A stretch of 64,000 bases of DNA, taken from assembly GCA_018436855.1 (NCBI GenBank), contig JAHDKO010000050.1, positions 1 through 64,000 on the forward strand, read 5' to 3'. Position numbers and translations under genes: made by a program. This DNA comes from Deltaproteobacteria bacterium. GTDB taxonomy: Bacteria; Desulfobacterota; Desulfomonilia; UBA1062. This document shows, one piece after another, positions 16,143 to 26,986 of the stretch (position 1 is its first letter; every line of letters starts with the position of its first letter). The notes beneath the pieces were generated by a model. The model saw only the letters and a program-made list of their open reading frames with translations, was not told the DNA's origin and did not search any database.

Positions 16143-16553
16143 CTACCCTTCTATCTCCCCGGGACGGTAGACAGGAGAATCGTCCCCGGCCGCCTTCTTC
16201 TCGGACGCCGGCTCCCCGTCGTCTGAAGAAACCCCTTCCTGCTCCAGGGGCGCGGATTCGTCTGCGGCCGGCTCCTGATCATCCTCTTCCGGGACAGGCT
16301 TGGATGCGGGCTCGGCAGGCTTTTCCCTGGATGCCACATCGATCTCTTTCTTGAAGTCGTCCGTCGCGCGCTGGAATTCGCCCAGGGCCTTTCCGATAGT
16401 CTTCGCCATTTCGGGAAGTTTCTTGGGGCCGAGCACGATCAAGGCTAAGAGAAGGATGAGGATGAGCTCCTGACCACCGATTCCGAACATGAAAGACCAT
16501 ATAAGTCTTTTTCCCATGGGTGTCAAACCAAAGAACGATGGGGTTTTTAGCAT
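16143..16553 (-). CDS. tatB: twin-arginine translocase subunit TatA/TatB
   Basis: The product has the TatA/B plan: one N-terminal membrane helix (MFGIGGQELILILLLALIVL), the hinge GPKKLPEMAKTIGKALGEF, an amphipathic helix, then an acidic Glu/Pro-rich tail of about 60 residues. The hinge wording and the long tail favour TatB over TatA. From ATG 16553 the protein is 136 residues and would have a 21-residue extension; from ATG 16490 (115 residues) it would start exactly at MFGIGGQ as usual. Only 16553 has a ribosome-site-like GGAGGG (about ten bases upstream), so I keep the longer frame but doubt the extension. It is divergent from lpxC. Confidence 0.85.
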   Translation of the reverse strand: MLKTPSFFGLTPMGKRLIWSFMFGIGGQELILILLLALIVLGPKKLPEMAKTIGKALGEFQRATDDFKKEIDVASREKPAEPASKPVPEEDDQEPAADESAPLEQEGVSSDDGEPASEKKAAGDDSPVYRPGEIEG

Positions 16554-16592
16554 TTGACTAATACCCTCCAGTTACATAATCTAAACGCTACC

Positions 16593-17420
16593 ATGCAGAG
16601 GAGGACCATAGCGCGGGAGATCCATATGGAGGGGATCGGCCTGCACAGCGGAGGCCGGATCAGGCTCTCCGTCCGCCCCGGCCGGGAGGGGATCGTGTTC
16701 GTGCGGGAGGGGGTGAGCATCCCCGGTGCACCGGGAAACGTGGTGGACACCCGCCTGAACACCACCCTCGGCAGCTGCGGCGCCACAATCTCCACCGTGG
16801 AGCATTTCATGTCGGCCCTGTACGGGCTCGGCATCACGGACTGCGAGGTGGAGGTCTCCGGCGCGGAAATGCCTGCCTTCGACGGCTCGGCCCTGCCTTT
16901 TTTCTCTCTGCTCCGCGAGGCGGGCGAGCGGGACATTCCCGGAGAGGCCCCTGAGATCTTTCTGCCGCGCCCGATCTCGGTCGAAGATGGCGATTCGTGG
17001 ATCAAGGCGGATCCGGGGGGGTTCAGCATCTCCTACGAGATCGAGTTTCCCTCCCGGGCCATCGGCCTGCAGCGGTACCACTACGACGGCACCGATTACG
17101 GGGGCAGGATCGCACCCGCGAGGACCTTCGGCATGCTCAAGGACGTTGAGATGATGCGGGCGGCCGGGCTGGCGCTGGGCGGGAGCCTGGAGAACGCCGT
17201 GGTCGTGGACGAAGACCGCGTGCTGAATCCGGAGGGATTGCGGTTCGCGGACGAGTTCATCCGCCACAAGGTGCTCGACCTGCTGGGCGACCTCTGGCTC
17301 ATGGGCGCGCCGCTGATCGCCCGGATCAGGGCATACAGGGCCAGCCACCGGCTCCACGTGGCCCTTGCCCGGGCCGTCCTGGATGCGGTCCTCCCGCCGG
17401 AGAGTGAGGTGTCGCGATGA
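16593..17420 (+). CDS. lpxC: UDP-3-O-acyl-N-acetylglucosamine deacetylase LpxC
   Basis: The 275-residue zinc amidase performs the first committed step of lipid A synthesis. The zinc and catalytic motifs are visible: EIHMEGIGLHSGG (about 9-21), TVEHFMSALYG (His of the metal site), MPAFDGSALPF, FIRHKVLDLLGDLWL (second His and Asp) and SHRLHV. It is somewhat shorter than E. coli LpxC (305). I start at ATG 16593 because homologues begin just before this point; an in-frame TTG at 16554 overlaps tatB and adds an unlikely peptide. No clear ribosome site is seen. It overlaps ntrY by ATGA. Confidence 0.92.
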   Translation: MQRRTIAREIHMEGIGLHSGGRIRLSVRPGREGIVFVREGVSIPGAPGNVVDTRLNTTLGSCGATISTVEHFMSALYGLGITDCEVEVSGAEMPAFDGSALPFFSLLREAGERDIPGEAPEIFLPRPISVEDGDSWIKADPGGFSISYEIEFPSRAIGLQRYHYDGTDYGGRIAPARTFGMLKDVEMMRAAGLALGGSLENAVVVDEDRVLNPEGLRFADEFIRHKVLDLLGDLWLMGAPLIARIRAYRASHRLHVALARAVLDAVLPPESEVSR

Positions 17421-19597
17421 CGAAGAGAACCAAGGAGATCATCTACATCGTCGTCATCGTGGCGGTCCTCGTCTCCCTGAGCGTGGCCCAGACGAACATC
17501 AGGAGCATCCAGGCGCTGTCTTCCATCCGCAACCTCGTCATCTTCGGCCTGATCAGCCTCAACATCGTGCTCCTGGTCCTGGTCATCTTCCTGGTCACCC
17601 GCAACCTCGCGAAGCTCCTGCTGGAGAGGCAGCGGGGCATGCTCGGCACCAGGCTCAGGACCAAGCTCGTGGCCGCGTTCGTCACGCTCACCATCATCCC
17701 CACCACGGTGCTGTTCATCGCCAGCATCATCTTCCTGAACCGGAGCATGGAAGGCTGGCTCTCCAGCGAGGTGGAGACCGCGATCGAAGAGTCCATGAAC
17801 GTGGCGAACATCTACTACAAGGAGGCCTCGGCCGACGCCATCCACTACGCGAGCTCCATATCCGGGGAGATCACGGAGAGGAGGCTGCTCAAGGAGGAGA
17901 ACCTCGAGATCCTCAAGAGCCTGCTCGAGGAGAAGATGATGCTGTTCAGGCTCTCGGCCGTCGAGATCTTCTCCTCCCAGGGTGAGGAACTGGTGAAGAT
18001 CGTGTCGCCGGACATCGGGATCGCCGGCCTCCCATCACCCGATTCGAGCCTCGTGCTCTCCGCCATGGAGGGCAAGACCATGTCCATCGTGGTCCGCACC
18101 GGGGAGGCGGACATCATCGAGGGCATCGTGCCCATCCGGTCGTCGTTCAACCTCAAGGACGTGGTGGGCGTGCTCGTGGCGGACTACTACATCCCGGAGA
18201 GCATTTCGGGCAGGATGGGCATGATCCGCGCAACCTTCACCGACTACATCCAGAGCCTCAAGCTCAAAGGGCCCATCAAGACCAACTACATCATCATCCT
18301 CACCTCCATCACGCTCCTGGTCATTTTCTCGGCTGTGTGGTTCGGCATGAGCATCTCCAAGGGCCTCATCAACCCTATCGAGAAGCTCGTGGAGGGCACC
18401 CAGAGGATTTCCCGGGGGGACCTGAGCTTCTCGATCGACGTCCAGTCCAACGACGAGCTGGGCTTGCTGGTGCAGGATTTCAACACCATGGTGGACGATC
18501 TCACGGAGTCGCGCAAGCGCCTGGTGAATGCCTACAACGAGCTCACCTATCGCAACCGCTACATCGAGACCGTGCTCACCAACATCTCCACCGGCGTCAT
18601 CACCATAGGCCGGGACGACTGCATCAGTATGATCAATCCCGCGGCCCAGGCCATGCTCGCCATCCCGGAGAGCGAATCCATGGGCAAGAAGTACGAGGAC
18701 GTGCTCAAGGACGACTATGCCTCCATCGTCACCGAGCTCATCGAGCCCCTGAAGAAATCCAAGGGCGCCGCCACCCAGAAACAGATCACCATCTCGGCGG
18801 ATTCACAGAGGCTCACGCTGCTGGGGCATGCCTCGTTCCTCCACGACGACAAAGGCGAGCACATGGGCATGGTGGTGGTGTTCGACGACCTCACCCAGCT
18901 CCAGAAGATGCAGCGCATGGCCGCCTGGCGGGAGGTGGCCCGGAGGATCGCCCACGAGGTGAAGAACCCGCTGACCCCGATTCAGCTCTCCGCTCAGCGG
19001 CTCAGGCGCAGGTACCTCGACCGGCTTCAGGACGACGGGCAGGTGTTCGACGAGTGCACCCGGGTCATCATCAATGAGGTCGACGAGATGAAGCGGCTGG
19101 TGAACGAGTTCTCCGCCTTTGCGAAGATGCCCTCGTGCATGCCTGCCCCCGGGGATCTCAACAAGGTGGTGCAGGACGCCGCAGCCTTGTACCGGCAGGC
19201 CCATCCGAAGGTTACGTACGACATCTCGCTCGACGAGTCCATGCCCCGGGTGGAGATCGACTCACCCCAGATGAGCCGCGCTGTCGTCAACCTGCTCGAA
19301 AACGCCACCACCGCGGTCCTGGAAGGAGGAAATTCCCGCAAGAAGGTTTCCGTCCGGACGAGTTATGATGCTGATGTACACATCGCGACCCTGGATATTT
19401 CAGATACCGGCCCCGGGATACCCCCCAAGGTCAAAGAGCGGCTGTTCGAGCCCTATTTTTCCACGAAGCGGGGGGGCACGGGGCTGGGCCTGGTCATTGT
19501 CAACCGGATCGTCTCGGACCACAACGGGTTCGTCCGGGTACGGGACAACACGCCGACCGGCACGAGTTTCAGCATAGAATTACCGGTAAAGGAGTAG
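17417..19597 (+). CDS. ntrY: NtrY-like sensor histidine kinase
   Basis: The 726-residue membrane kinase has two N-terminal helices (about 7-28 and 40-62), another at about 88-108, a periplasmic sensing domain (about 110-290), a further helix (about 293-315), a HAMP segment (about 316-370), and a PAS domain (about 390-490). The phosphoacceptor region follows with REVARRIAHEVKNPLTPIQ. The ATPase domain shows NLLENATTAV, DTGPGIPP and TKRGGTGLGLVIVNRIV. This is the NtrY order. It phosphorylates the regulator encoded three bases downstream. It shares an operon with lpxC, so an envelope stimulus is plausible. Confidence 0.92.
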   Translation: MTKRTKEIIYIVVIVAVLVSLSVAQTNIRSIQALSSIRNLVIFGLISLNIVLLVLVIFLVTRNLAKLLLERQRGMLGTRLRTKLVAAFVTLTIIPTTVLFIASIIFLNRSMEGWLSSEVETAIEESMNVANIYYKEASADAIHYASSISGEITERRLLKEENLEILKSLLEEKMMLFRLSAVEIFSSQGEELVKIVSPDIGIAGLPSPDSSLVLSAMEGKTMSIVVRTGEADIIEGIVPIRSSFNLKDVVGVLVADYYIPESISGRMGMIRATFTDYIQSLKLKGPIKTNYIIILTSITLLVIFSAVWFGMSISKGLINPIEKLVEGTQRISRGDLSFSIDVQSNDELGLLVQDFNTMVDDLTESRKRLVNAYNELTYRNRYIETVLTNISTGVITIGRDDCISMINPAAQAMLAIPESESMGKKYEDVLKDDYASIVTELIEPLKKSKGAATQKQITISADSQRLTLLGHASFLHDDKGEHMGMVVVFDDLTQLQKMQRMAAWREVARRIAHEVKNPLTPIQLSAQRLRRRYLDRLQDDGQVFDECTRVIINEVDEMKRLVNEFSAFAKMPSCMPAPGDLNKVVQDAAALYRQAHPKVTYDISLDESMPRVEIDSPQMSRAVVNLLENATTAVLEGGNSRKKVSVRTSYDADVHIATLDISDTGPGIPPKVKERLFEPYFSTKRGGTGLGLVIVNRIVSDHNGFVRVRDNTPTGTSFSIELPVKE

Positions 19598-19600
19598 TGC

Positions 19601-20942
<1,342 letters not shown>

Positions 20943-20953
<11 letters not shown>

Positions 20954-22511
20954 AACAGGCGCAGTCAGGAAAGACCCCGGGGGCAGGCTGAACGTCGCCC
21001 TGGTCTACCCCAACACCTACTGGGTGGGGATGTCAAACCTCGGGCTGCACACCATGTACCGCGTGCTCAACGGCCACCCTTCCATCGTGTGCGAGCGGTT
21101 CTTCACCGACTCCCCGCGCTCGGTGGAGTCGTCCCGGCCTCTGCAGGACTTTCACCTCATAGCGTTCAGCGTATCCTACGAGCTCGATTGGATCAACATG
21201 GTCCGGATCCTGCTCGACAACCGCATCCCGGTGAGGAGGGAGGAGCGCAAGGGCGGGCCCATCGTCATGGCCGGGGGCGCCGCGGCCACCATCAACCCCG
21301 AGCCGGTCGCCGACGCCCTTGATTTCTGCTTCCTGGGCGAGGGTGAGCCCCTGGGAGATGCGCTCGCTCAGGCCTTCTTCGCGAGCAACGGCTACCAGGA
21401 ATTCATGGACAGACTCTCAGGTGTGCCGGGGGTCTACCTGCCGGACCGGACCCGCCCGGTCTACGAGGGGGAGCGGATCAGGGAGTTTGCGGGCCCGAGG
21501 CCCGTGATCTCCGTGGTAAGGCCCTTCGATAACCCAGGCCACTCCGTCATCCTCACGGACAATACCGTGTTTCAGGACATGTTCCTTACCGAAATCGCCC
21601 GCGGCTGCCCCTTCAACTGCAAGTTCTGCACGGCCCGCGAGATCTACTCGCCCTTCCGGCCCGTTGAGGTGGACCGGCTGCTCCCGGTGCTGGACAGGGC
21701 CGCCCGCTCGCGGAGGAAGCTGGGCCTGGTGAGCACCTCGCTGAACAACCACCCCGGGCTGCCCAGGCTGCTCGAAGAGATCGACGCCCGCGGGCTGAAG
21801 ATCGCCCCGCCCTCGCTCCGCCTGGGCATGATCTCGGAGGAGCTCCTCGCCTACATGAAGGCCTCACGGGTCAACGAGGTGACCCTGGCCCCGGAGGTGG
21901 GCTCGGACACGCTCCGCGCCGCCCTGGGCAAGCGGGTGAGCGGGGAGGCGATCCTGGAAGACGTGACCTCCCTGGTCAGGAGCGGCATCCGCGACATCAA
22001 GCTCTACTTCATGGTGGGCCTGCCCGGCGAGGAGCAGGACGATATCGATGCCGCGATCGACCTGGTCAAGCGCATCCGCCAGACCTTCATCCAGGTCTCC
22101 CGCGGCAACCGGCGGATCGGCAGGGTCTCGGTGAGCATCAACACCATGGTCCCCAAGCCTCATTCCCGCTACGAGCGGGCTGCCCTGCTGGAGCCGGGCG
22201 AGGCCAAGAAGCGGATCAAAAAGATCGTGAAGGGGCTCAAACCCCAGAGCAACGTGACCGTAGGCTTCGAAGGCCCCAAGTGGGCCTACATCCAGGCCAT
22301 GATCGCCCGGGGCGACCGGAGGGTCCTGGATGTCCTCGTGGAGCTCGCCGGTCACGATCAATCGAGATGGCAGGAGGTGCTCATGAACTGGCCGCGCAAC
22401 CCCGATTACTACGCGCTGAGGGAGCACGACCCGGACGAGATCCTGCCGTGGTCGTTCTACTCGCTTTTTGAGCGCGACCAGTGCCGGGATGAGGGAGAGG
22501 ACGCGACATGA
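20943..22511 (+). CDS. B12-binding-type radical SAM protein
   Basis: The 522-residue protein has an N-terminal domain resembling cobalamin-binding modules (about 15-140: VALVYPNTYWVGMSNLGLH, and VMAGGAAATINPEP before FCFLGEGE). It is followed by a radical SAM core with the cluster motif C-PFN-C-KF-C (CPFNCKFCTAREIYSPFR). The cobalamin His motif DxHxxG is not obvious, so B12 binding is uncertain. The group is widespread in Deltaproteobacteria and has no settled function. I start at ATG 20943 inside the ntrX 3' end; the earlier in-frame ATG (20895) would overlap ntrX by 59 bases. It overlaps radC by ATGA. Confidence 0.88.
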
Positions 22512-23197
22512 GCACGGGCGCGCCGCACTACACCGGCCACCGCAGCCGCCTGCGGAGCAGGTTCAGAGATGCGGGCAGGGCTGCTTTGAGCGACTACGAG
22601 ATCCTGGAGCTTCTCTTGGGCTATGCGATTCCCCGCAAGGACACCAAGCCCCTGGCCAAGGAGCTGCTCGAAGAGTACGGGTCCCTGAGGCGCATCTTCG
22701 ACGAATCGCTCGATGCCCTGGAAAGCCGGAAAGGGATCGGCGAGTATGCGGGCACGCTGATCAAGCTCGTCAAGGCGTGCATGAGCAGGTACCTGGAGCC
22801 TTTCGCGGACCGCGGCCTCATCCTGGACAATCCCGAGGCGGTCATCCGCTACATCCAGGCCGAGATCGGGGGAGAGAAGAGCGAGCACTTCATGCTCCTG
22901 TGCCTGAACTCCGCGGGCAGGCTCATCCATGCGCAAGATCTCTGCCGGGGCACCGTGAACATGGCCCACGTGTATCCCCGGGAGGTGTTCAAGACCGCGC
23001 TGGAAAAAGGCGCCTCGGCCCTGATCCTCGTCCACAACCACCCCTCAGGGAGCCTGACGCCCTCGGCGCACGACGAGCGGCTCACCCGGGCGCTTACGGA
23101 GCTGGGCCAGAGCCTGGGCATCCCGGTTCACGACCATATCATCGTGACCAGGGACCAGGCATACAGCATCACGCTCGGGAAGCCCATCAGATACTGA
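22508..23197 (+). CDS. radC: RadC-family JAMM-domain protein
   Basis: The 229-residue protein has an N-terminal helix-hairpin-helix-like region (SDYEILELLLGYAIPRKDTK, about 25-44) and a C-terminal JAMM metalloprotease-like domain with LVHNHPSGSLTPSAHD (His, His and Asp zinc ligands intact). Despite the name, a DNA-repair role for RadC is doubtful. It is translationally coupled to the radical SAM gene (ATGA) and precedes rmuC. Confidence 0.93.
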   Translation: MSTGAPHYTGHRSRLRSRFRDAGRAALSDYEILELLLGYAIPRKDTKPLAKELLEEYGSLRRIFDESLDALESRKGIGEYAGTLIKLVKACMSRYLEPFADRGLILDNPEAVIRYIQAEIGGEKSEHFMLLCLNSAGRLIHAQDLCRGTVNMAHVYPREVFKTALEKGASALILVHNHPSGSLTPSAHDERLTRALTELGQSLGIPVHDHIIVTRDQAYSITLGKPIRY

Positions 23198-23318
23198 CCT
23201 TGCACCGGGCCGGGGTTGTAGGGTATTCGGGAACCGGTATGCATGGTCGAACGGAAGGGCATGCCCCGCCGGTGAGCCGGAAAGACCGGCAGGGCCGCAC
23301 AGAGGAGCAGGAAATGTG

Positions 23319-24743
23319 ATGGAACTGGCGATGATCGTGGCAGCGGGTATTGCCGGGCTGGCGCTTGGCTGGCTCCTGGCAAAGGTGCGCTACCTCCCCG
23401 GGCGGGAGCAGGCCCGGCAGGAGGCGTCCGGCCTGCGGGAGTCGCTCCAATGCAGGGAGGAAGAGCTCCAGGCCCTGCGCAGGGTCCTGGAGACCGAGCA
23501 GCAGGAGCGCGTAAAGGCCCAGACCCGTTTCGATGCGGCCCAGGAATCGCTCGGCCGGCAGGCCGAGCTCGTCGAGGATTCACGCCGGCGACTGGTGGAG
23601 ACCTTCCAGGCCCTCTCGGCCGATGCCCTGAAGAACAACAACAAGGTCTTTCTGGATCTTGCGGGCGGGACGGTCAACACCCTGCTCGCCGAGATGAAGG
23701 GCGACATGGGCAAGAGGCAGGAGGCCATCGACGGGCTGGTCAAGCCTCTGCAGGATGCCCTGAAGCGATACGAGGCCCAGCTGCGGGAGATCGAGAACGC
23801 GCGGCAGAACGCCTACGGGGACATCTCCCGCTACATCGCCGAGCTCATGAAAACCCAGGAGCGGCTCCACGAACAGACCCGGTCGCTGACCACGGCCTTG
23901 AAGGTGCCTCAGGTCAAGGGGAGGTGGGGAGAGATTACCTTAAGGAGGGTGGTGGAAGCCGCCGGCATGTCGCCGCACTGCGATTTCATCGAGCAGCCCA
24001 GCGTGCAGACGGAATCGGGCATGAAGCGGCCCGACCTCATTATCCGGCTTCCCCGGAACAAGCAGGTGGTGGTGGACGCGAAGCTCCCCATCAGCGCCTA
24101 CATGGACGCCTATGCCACCGAGGACGAGAAGGCGAAGAAGGAGCTCCTGGCAAAGCACGCCCAGAGCCTGAGGAATCACATGGTCTCGCTCTCGTCAAAG
24201 GAATACTTCCGGCAGTTCGACCCGGCGCCGGACTTCGTGGTGCTCTTCCTCGCTTCCGAGTCGTTCTTCAGCGCGGCCCTGGACCACGACAGGACACTCA
24301 TCGAAGACGCCATCGAAAAGAACGTGATCATCACCACGCCCACCACCCTGATCGCGCTGCTGCGCACCATCGCGCTCACCTGGCAGCAGCACGCGGCCTC
24401 TGAGAACGCGGAGCGGATCCTCAAAGGGGCCATGGAGCTCTTCGAGAGGGTCAAGGTGTTTGCGCGCCATTTCGAGAGGCTCAAAGAAGGCATCCAGAAG
24501 ACAGCACAGGCATACAACGCCGCCGCGAGGTCATGGGAGGCCCGGGTGCTGCCGTCGGCAGACCGGTTGAAGAGGCTGGGCGCGGTCAAACAGGACAACT
24601 GCCTGCCCGGGGTGGAGCTCGTGGACGAATTTCTCGCGGAGATCACACCGGAGGAAGACACCGGAAACGGTGAGCACAGCCGGGGGGAAAATCTGCCTCA
24701 GAACCTGCCGGAGGATCTGCCGTCCGCGGAGGAAGGGTCGTGA
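23319..24743 (+). CDS. rmuC: DNA recombination protein RmuC homologue
   Basis: The 474-residue protein has an N-terminal membrane anchor (MIVAAGIAGLALGWLLA), a long coiled coil (about 25-200) and the RmuC nuclease-like core, with QVKGRWGEITLRRVVEAAGM (about 202-221) and DAKLPISAYMDAY (about 251-263). RmuC limits inversions at short repeats; the core belongs to the PD-(D/E)xK-like fold. ATG 23319 is preferred over GTG 23316. The final 60 residues are acidic and low in complexity. It ends the lpxC-ntrYX operon. Confidence 0.92.
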   Translation: MELAMIVAAGIAGLALGWLLAKVRYLPGREQARQEASGLRESLQCREEELQALRRVLETEQQERVKAQTRFDAAQESLGRQAELVEDSRRRLVETFQALSADALKNNNKVFLDLAGGTVNTLLAEMKGDMGKRQEAIDGLVKPLQDALKRYEAQLREIENARQNAYGDISRYIAELMKTQERLHEQTRSLTTALKVPQVKGRWGEITLRRVVEAAGMSPHCDFIEQPSVQTESGMKRPDLIIRLPRNKQVVVDAKLPISAYMDAYATEDEKAKKELLAKHAQSLRNHMVSLSSKEYFRQFDPAPDFVVLFLASESFFSAALDHDRTLIEDAIEKNVIITTPTTLIALLRTIALTWQQHAASENAERILKGAMELFERVKVFARHFERLKEGIQKTAQAYNAAARSWEARVLPSADRLKRLGAVKQDNCLPGVELVDEFLAEITPEEDTGNGEHSRGENLPQNLPEDLPSAEEGS

Positions 24744-24843
24744 GGGGAAAACGGGCATACGAGAAGGGCCGGTGTAAGGGCAGAAAAGTCGAAGATGTGT
24801 TCTTCTGCCGTCATCCCTGAACCGATTGACCGCATATTTTTTT

Positions 24844-25218
24844 TTAAGAATCAGCCTCGAGGAGGCTCTGCACCTTGAAGAGGATGATGTGCGCCGGCGA
24901 GGGCTTTACCAGGTAGAGGTTGGCCCCGGCGTCGAAGGCGAGCTTCCGGTTGTCATGGGATGCCTCCGTGGTGAGCATGATGATGGGCAGGTCCTGGTAC
25001 TGCGGGTTCTGCCGGATGTTGCCGATGAGCTCGATGCCGTCCATGTTCGGCATGTTCAGGTCCGAGATGATGAGCTTGATATCGGGGTTGAGGGCAAGCT
25101 TCTCCAGGGCGTCGAAACCGTCGCAGGCTTCGATGCATGCATAATGCTTCGGCTTGAGGGTGTGTATCAGAAGTTTCCTGACGGTCGCTGAGTCATCTAC
25201 AATGAGTATCTTCGTCAT
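24844..25218 (-). CDS. single-domain response regulator (CheY-like)
   Basis: The 124-residue receiver domain has the acidic pair ILIVDDSATVR (about 4-14), phosphoacceptor Asp in IISDLNMPNMDG (about Asp54), Thr in IIMLTTEA and Lys in LYLVKPSPAHI. It has no output domain and should act by protein contact. ATG 25218 is selected because GGAGG lies six bases upstream; the GTG at 25230 is in that ribosome site. It is the last gene of the long minus-strand flagellar/chemosensory operon, just after cheR. Confidence 0.9.
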   Translation of the reverse strand: MTKILIVDDSATVRKLLIHTLKPKHYACIEACDGFDALEKLALNPDIKLIISDLNMPNMDGIELIGNIRQNPQYQDLPIIMLTTEASHDNRKLAFDAGANLYLVKPSPAHIILFKVQSLLEADS

Positions 25219-25230
25219 ACACGCCTCCAC

Positions 25231-26097
25231 CTATTCCTTTTTGTAGCCCAGGGCACCGGGAAAATGAACCAGCTTAAAGGCCCGCGAAATGTTGTGCAGC
25301 GATTCCGAATGGCCGATAAAGAGATAACCTCCCGGATTGAGATTGTCGTACAGCTGTGATACGAATCTCTTTTTTGCAGCGTCGTCGAAATAGATGAGGA
25401 CGTTCCTGCAGAATATGATGTCGAAGCCCCTCATCAGCTTCACCCTTTTATCGTCATTGAAATTCAGGTACTGCAGCTCCACGAGCATCCGGACGTCATC
25501 GCAGACCCTGAACTGGGATCCTTCCTGAATGAAGTATTTCTTCTTGATATCAGGCGGGACGGACCGGAGGGTGTAATCGTTGTACACGGCCGCCCGTGCA
25601 GACTTGAGCGCCTTTTCGCTGATGTCGCTGGCAAAGATTTTCACGTCCCACTCAGGGGTTTTCTCCCCGAGCACTTCCCTGACCACCATGCCCAGGGTGT
25701 AGGGCTCGTCACCGGTCGAGCATCCCGCGGACCAGAGCCTTAAAATTTTTTCGCCCTGAGCGGCTCTTTTTTCCAGGATCTCGGGCAGGGCCTTCTCCTG
25801 AAAGGCCTGGATCTGAGGCGGACTCCTGAAGAAGCTCGTCTCGTTGGTGGTCACCGAATCGAACAGGGCCCTCAGCTCCCGTGATGCCTGCGGGTCATAC
25901 TTGAGCATGTAGTAATACTTGTCGAAATCCGGGAGGTTGTTCATCTTCAGCCGCAGAGCGAGCCTGTTTTCGAGCTGGGCCTTCTTGTTGTCGGAAAAGA
26001 AGATGCCGGAGTGCTCATAGATGAAATCCCGCAGCAGGCGGAAGATCTCATCAGGCATTCCGGGCTGGGAGGTGTTGAGGTACTCAGGCATGGGCAT
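25231..26097 (-). CDS. cheR: chemotaxis protein methyltransferase CheR
   Basis: The 288-residue enzyme methylates glutamates on chemoreceptors with S-adenosylmethionine. It has the N-terminal helical CheR domain (about 15-75), the TTNETSFFR motif (about 83-91), the SAM-binding segment LRLWSAGCSTGDEPYTLGM (about 119-137) and FDIIFCRNVLIYFD (about 224-237). No TPR or receptor-binding tail is present. It overlaps the HDOD gene by 14 bases. No receptor, CheA, CheB or CheW gene is in the window. Confidence 0.94.
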   Translation of the reverse strand: MPMPEYLNTSQPGMPDEIFRLLRDFIYEHSGIFFSDNKKAQLENRLALRLKMNNLPDFDKYYYMLKYDPQASRELRALFDSVTTNETSFFRSPPQIQAFQEKALPEILEKRAAQGEKILRLWSAGCSTGDEPYTLGMVVREVLGEKTPEWDVKIFASDISEKALKSARAAVYNDYTLRSVPPDIKKKYFIQEGSQFRVCDDVRMLVELQYLNFNDDKRVKLMRGFDIIFCRNVLIYFDDAAKKRFVSQLYDNLNPGGYLFIGHSESLHNISRAFKLVHFPGALGYKKE

Positions 26098-26986
26098 GTT
26101 CCTGGATCTCCTGATCCGATATCGTGGAAATGTACTCCTTTACCTCCTCGCCGATGTCTTCGATCTCGAAGGTGATCCGTTCGAGGTCGATCGAGTCCAT
26201 GGGATGTCCCATCTTCTTGAGAATGTGCCACCCCTGCTGATCCTTCAGGACAAAGGACATGGTGTCTCCCCCGCAGGAGAGCTCCTTGGCCTTTGCCAGC
26301 AGATTGGCTATGGATACCACCGAGGTGATGTCCTTGAACCGGGCGTCCTGAGGGCGGTGATGGTTCAGGCTGACGTCGGCGATGTAGGGGGGGAGCCCCC
26401 ATTTCTGGGCGAGGAAGTGACCGATTTCCATATGGGTCGCGCCCAGGACCTCGTTTTCGGCTTCGAACATGGAACATTGCCGTTCAATGGACAGGGAGTG
26501 GGCCTGCATGAACTGATCGTGGAAATACTCGTCGAGGATGATCTTCCCGATGTCGTGGAGCAGGCCGCCCACGAACTCCCTTCCCTGCAGCCTCAAGCGC
26601 AGCCTCGTATCGATGCGCCGCGCGATGAGACCCGTGGCGATGCAGTGGTGCCAGAACTTTTTCCTTAAACTCTGCCCCTGTGATTTCCGGGAACCCAGGG
26701 ATGTCAGGACCGACACGGATGTAGTGATGTTGATGACCTCGTTGAGACCCATCAGGAGAATGGCACGGTGGAGGGTGTCGATATCCTGGGATCCCCTGCG
26801 GTAAAAGGACGAGTTTGCCATTTTGAGCACCTTTGCGGCAAGCGGGGGGTCCTTGTGGATGCATTCCGATATGTCCTTGATGGATACGTCGGGCGACCGG
26901 GAGAGGCCCATGACCTCCACGGCGACCGAGGGCAGGGTGGGCAGGTCTTCCAGATGCCTGATGGTTTGCAGAATCATCCGTTCCAT
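26084..26986 (-). CDS. HDOD-domain signalling protein
   Basis: The 300-residue protein begins with an HDOD domain (about 10-205), recognised by LPTLPSVAVEVM, KDPPLAAKVLKMANSSFY and GGLLHDIGKIIL. The HD pair is kept in the last motif, unlike many HDOD proteins where it is lost. A C-terminal segment of about 90 residues has no recognised domain. HDOD proteins often sit in chemosensory or flagellar clusters and act through protein contacts. It overlaps the neighbouring HEAT gene by one base (26986) and cheR by 14 bases, so translation is coupled. Confidence 0.88.
   Translation of the reverse strand: MERMILQTIRHLEDLPTLPSVAVEVMGLSRSPDVSIKDISECIHKDPPLAAKVLKMANSSFYRRGSQDIDTLHRAILLMGLNEVINITTSVSVLTSLGSRKSQGQSLRKKFWHHCIATGLIARRIDTRLRLRLQGREFVGGLLHDIGKIILDEYFHDQFMQAHSLSIERQCSMFEAENEVLGATHMEIGHFLAQKWGLPPYIADVSLNHHRPQDARFKDITSVVSIANLLAKAKELSCGGDTMSFVLKDQQGWHILKKMGHPMDSIDLERITFEIEDIGEEVKEYISTISDQEIQEHAHA

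Noticed and set aside
24782-24845. Terminator after rmuC (GGCAGAA/TTCTGCC hairpin and a later T-run)
   Set aside because: The T-run is about 25 bases beyond the stem and coincides with the end of the cheY-like gene, so the two are not a unit.
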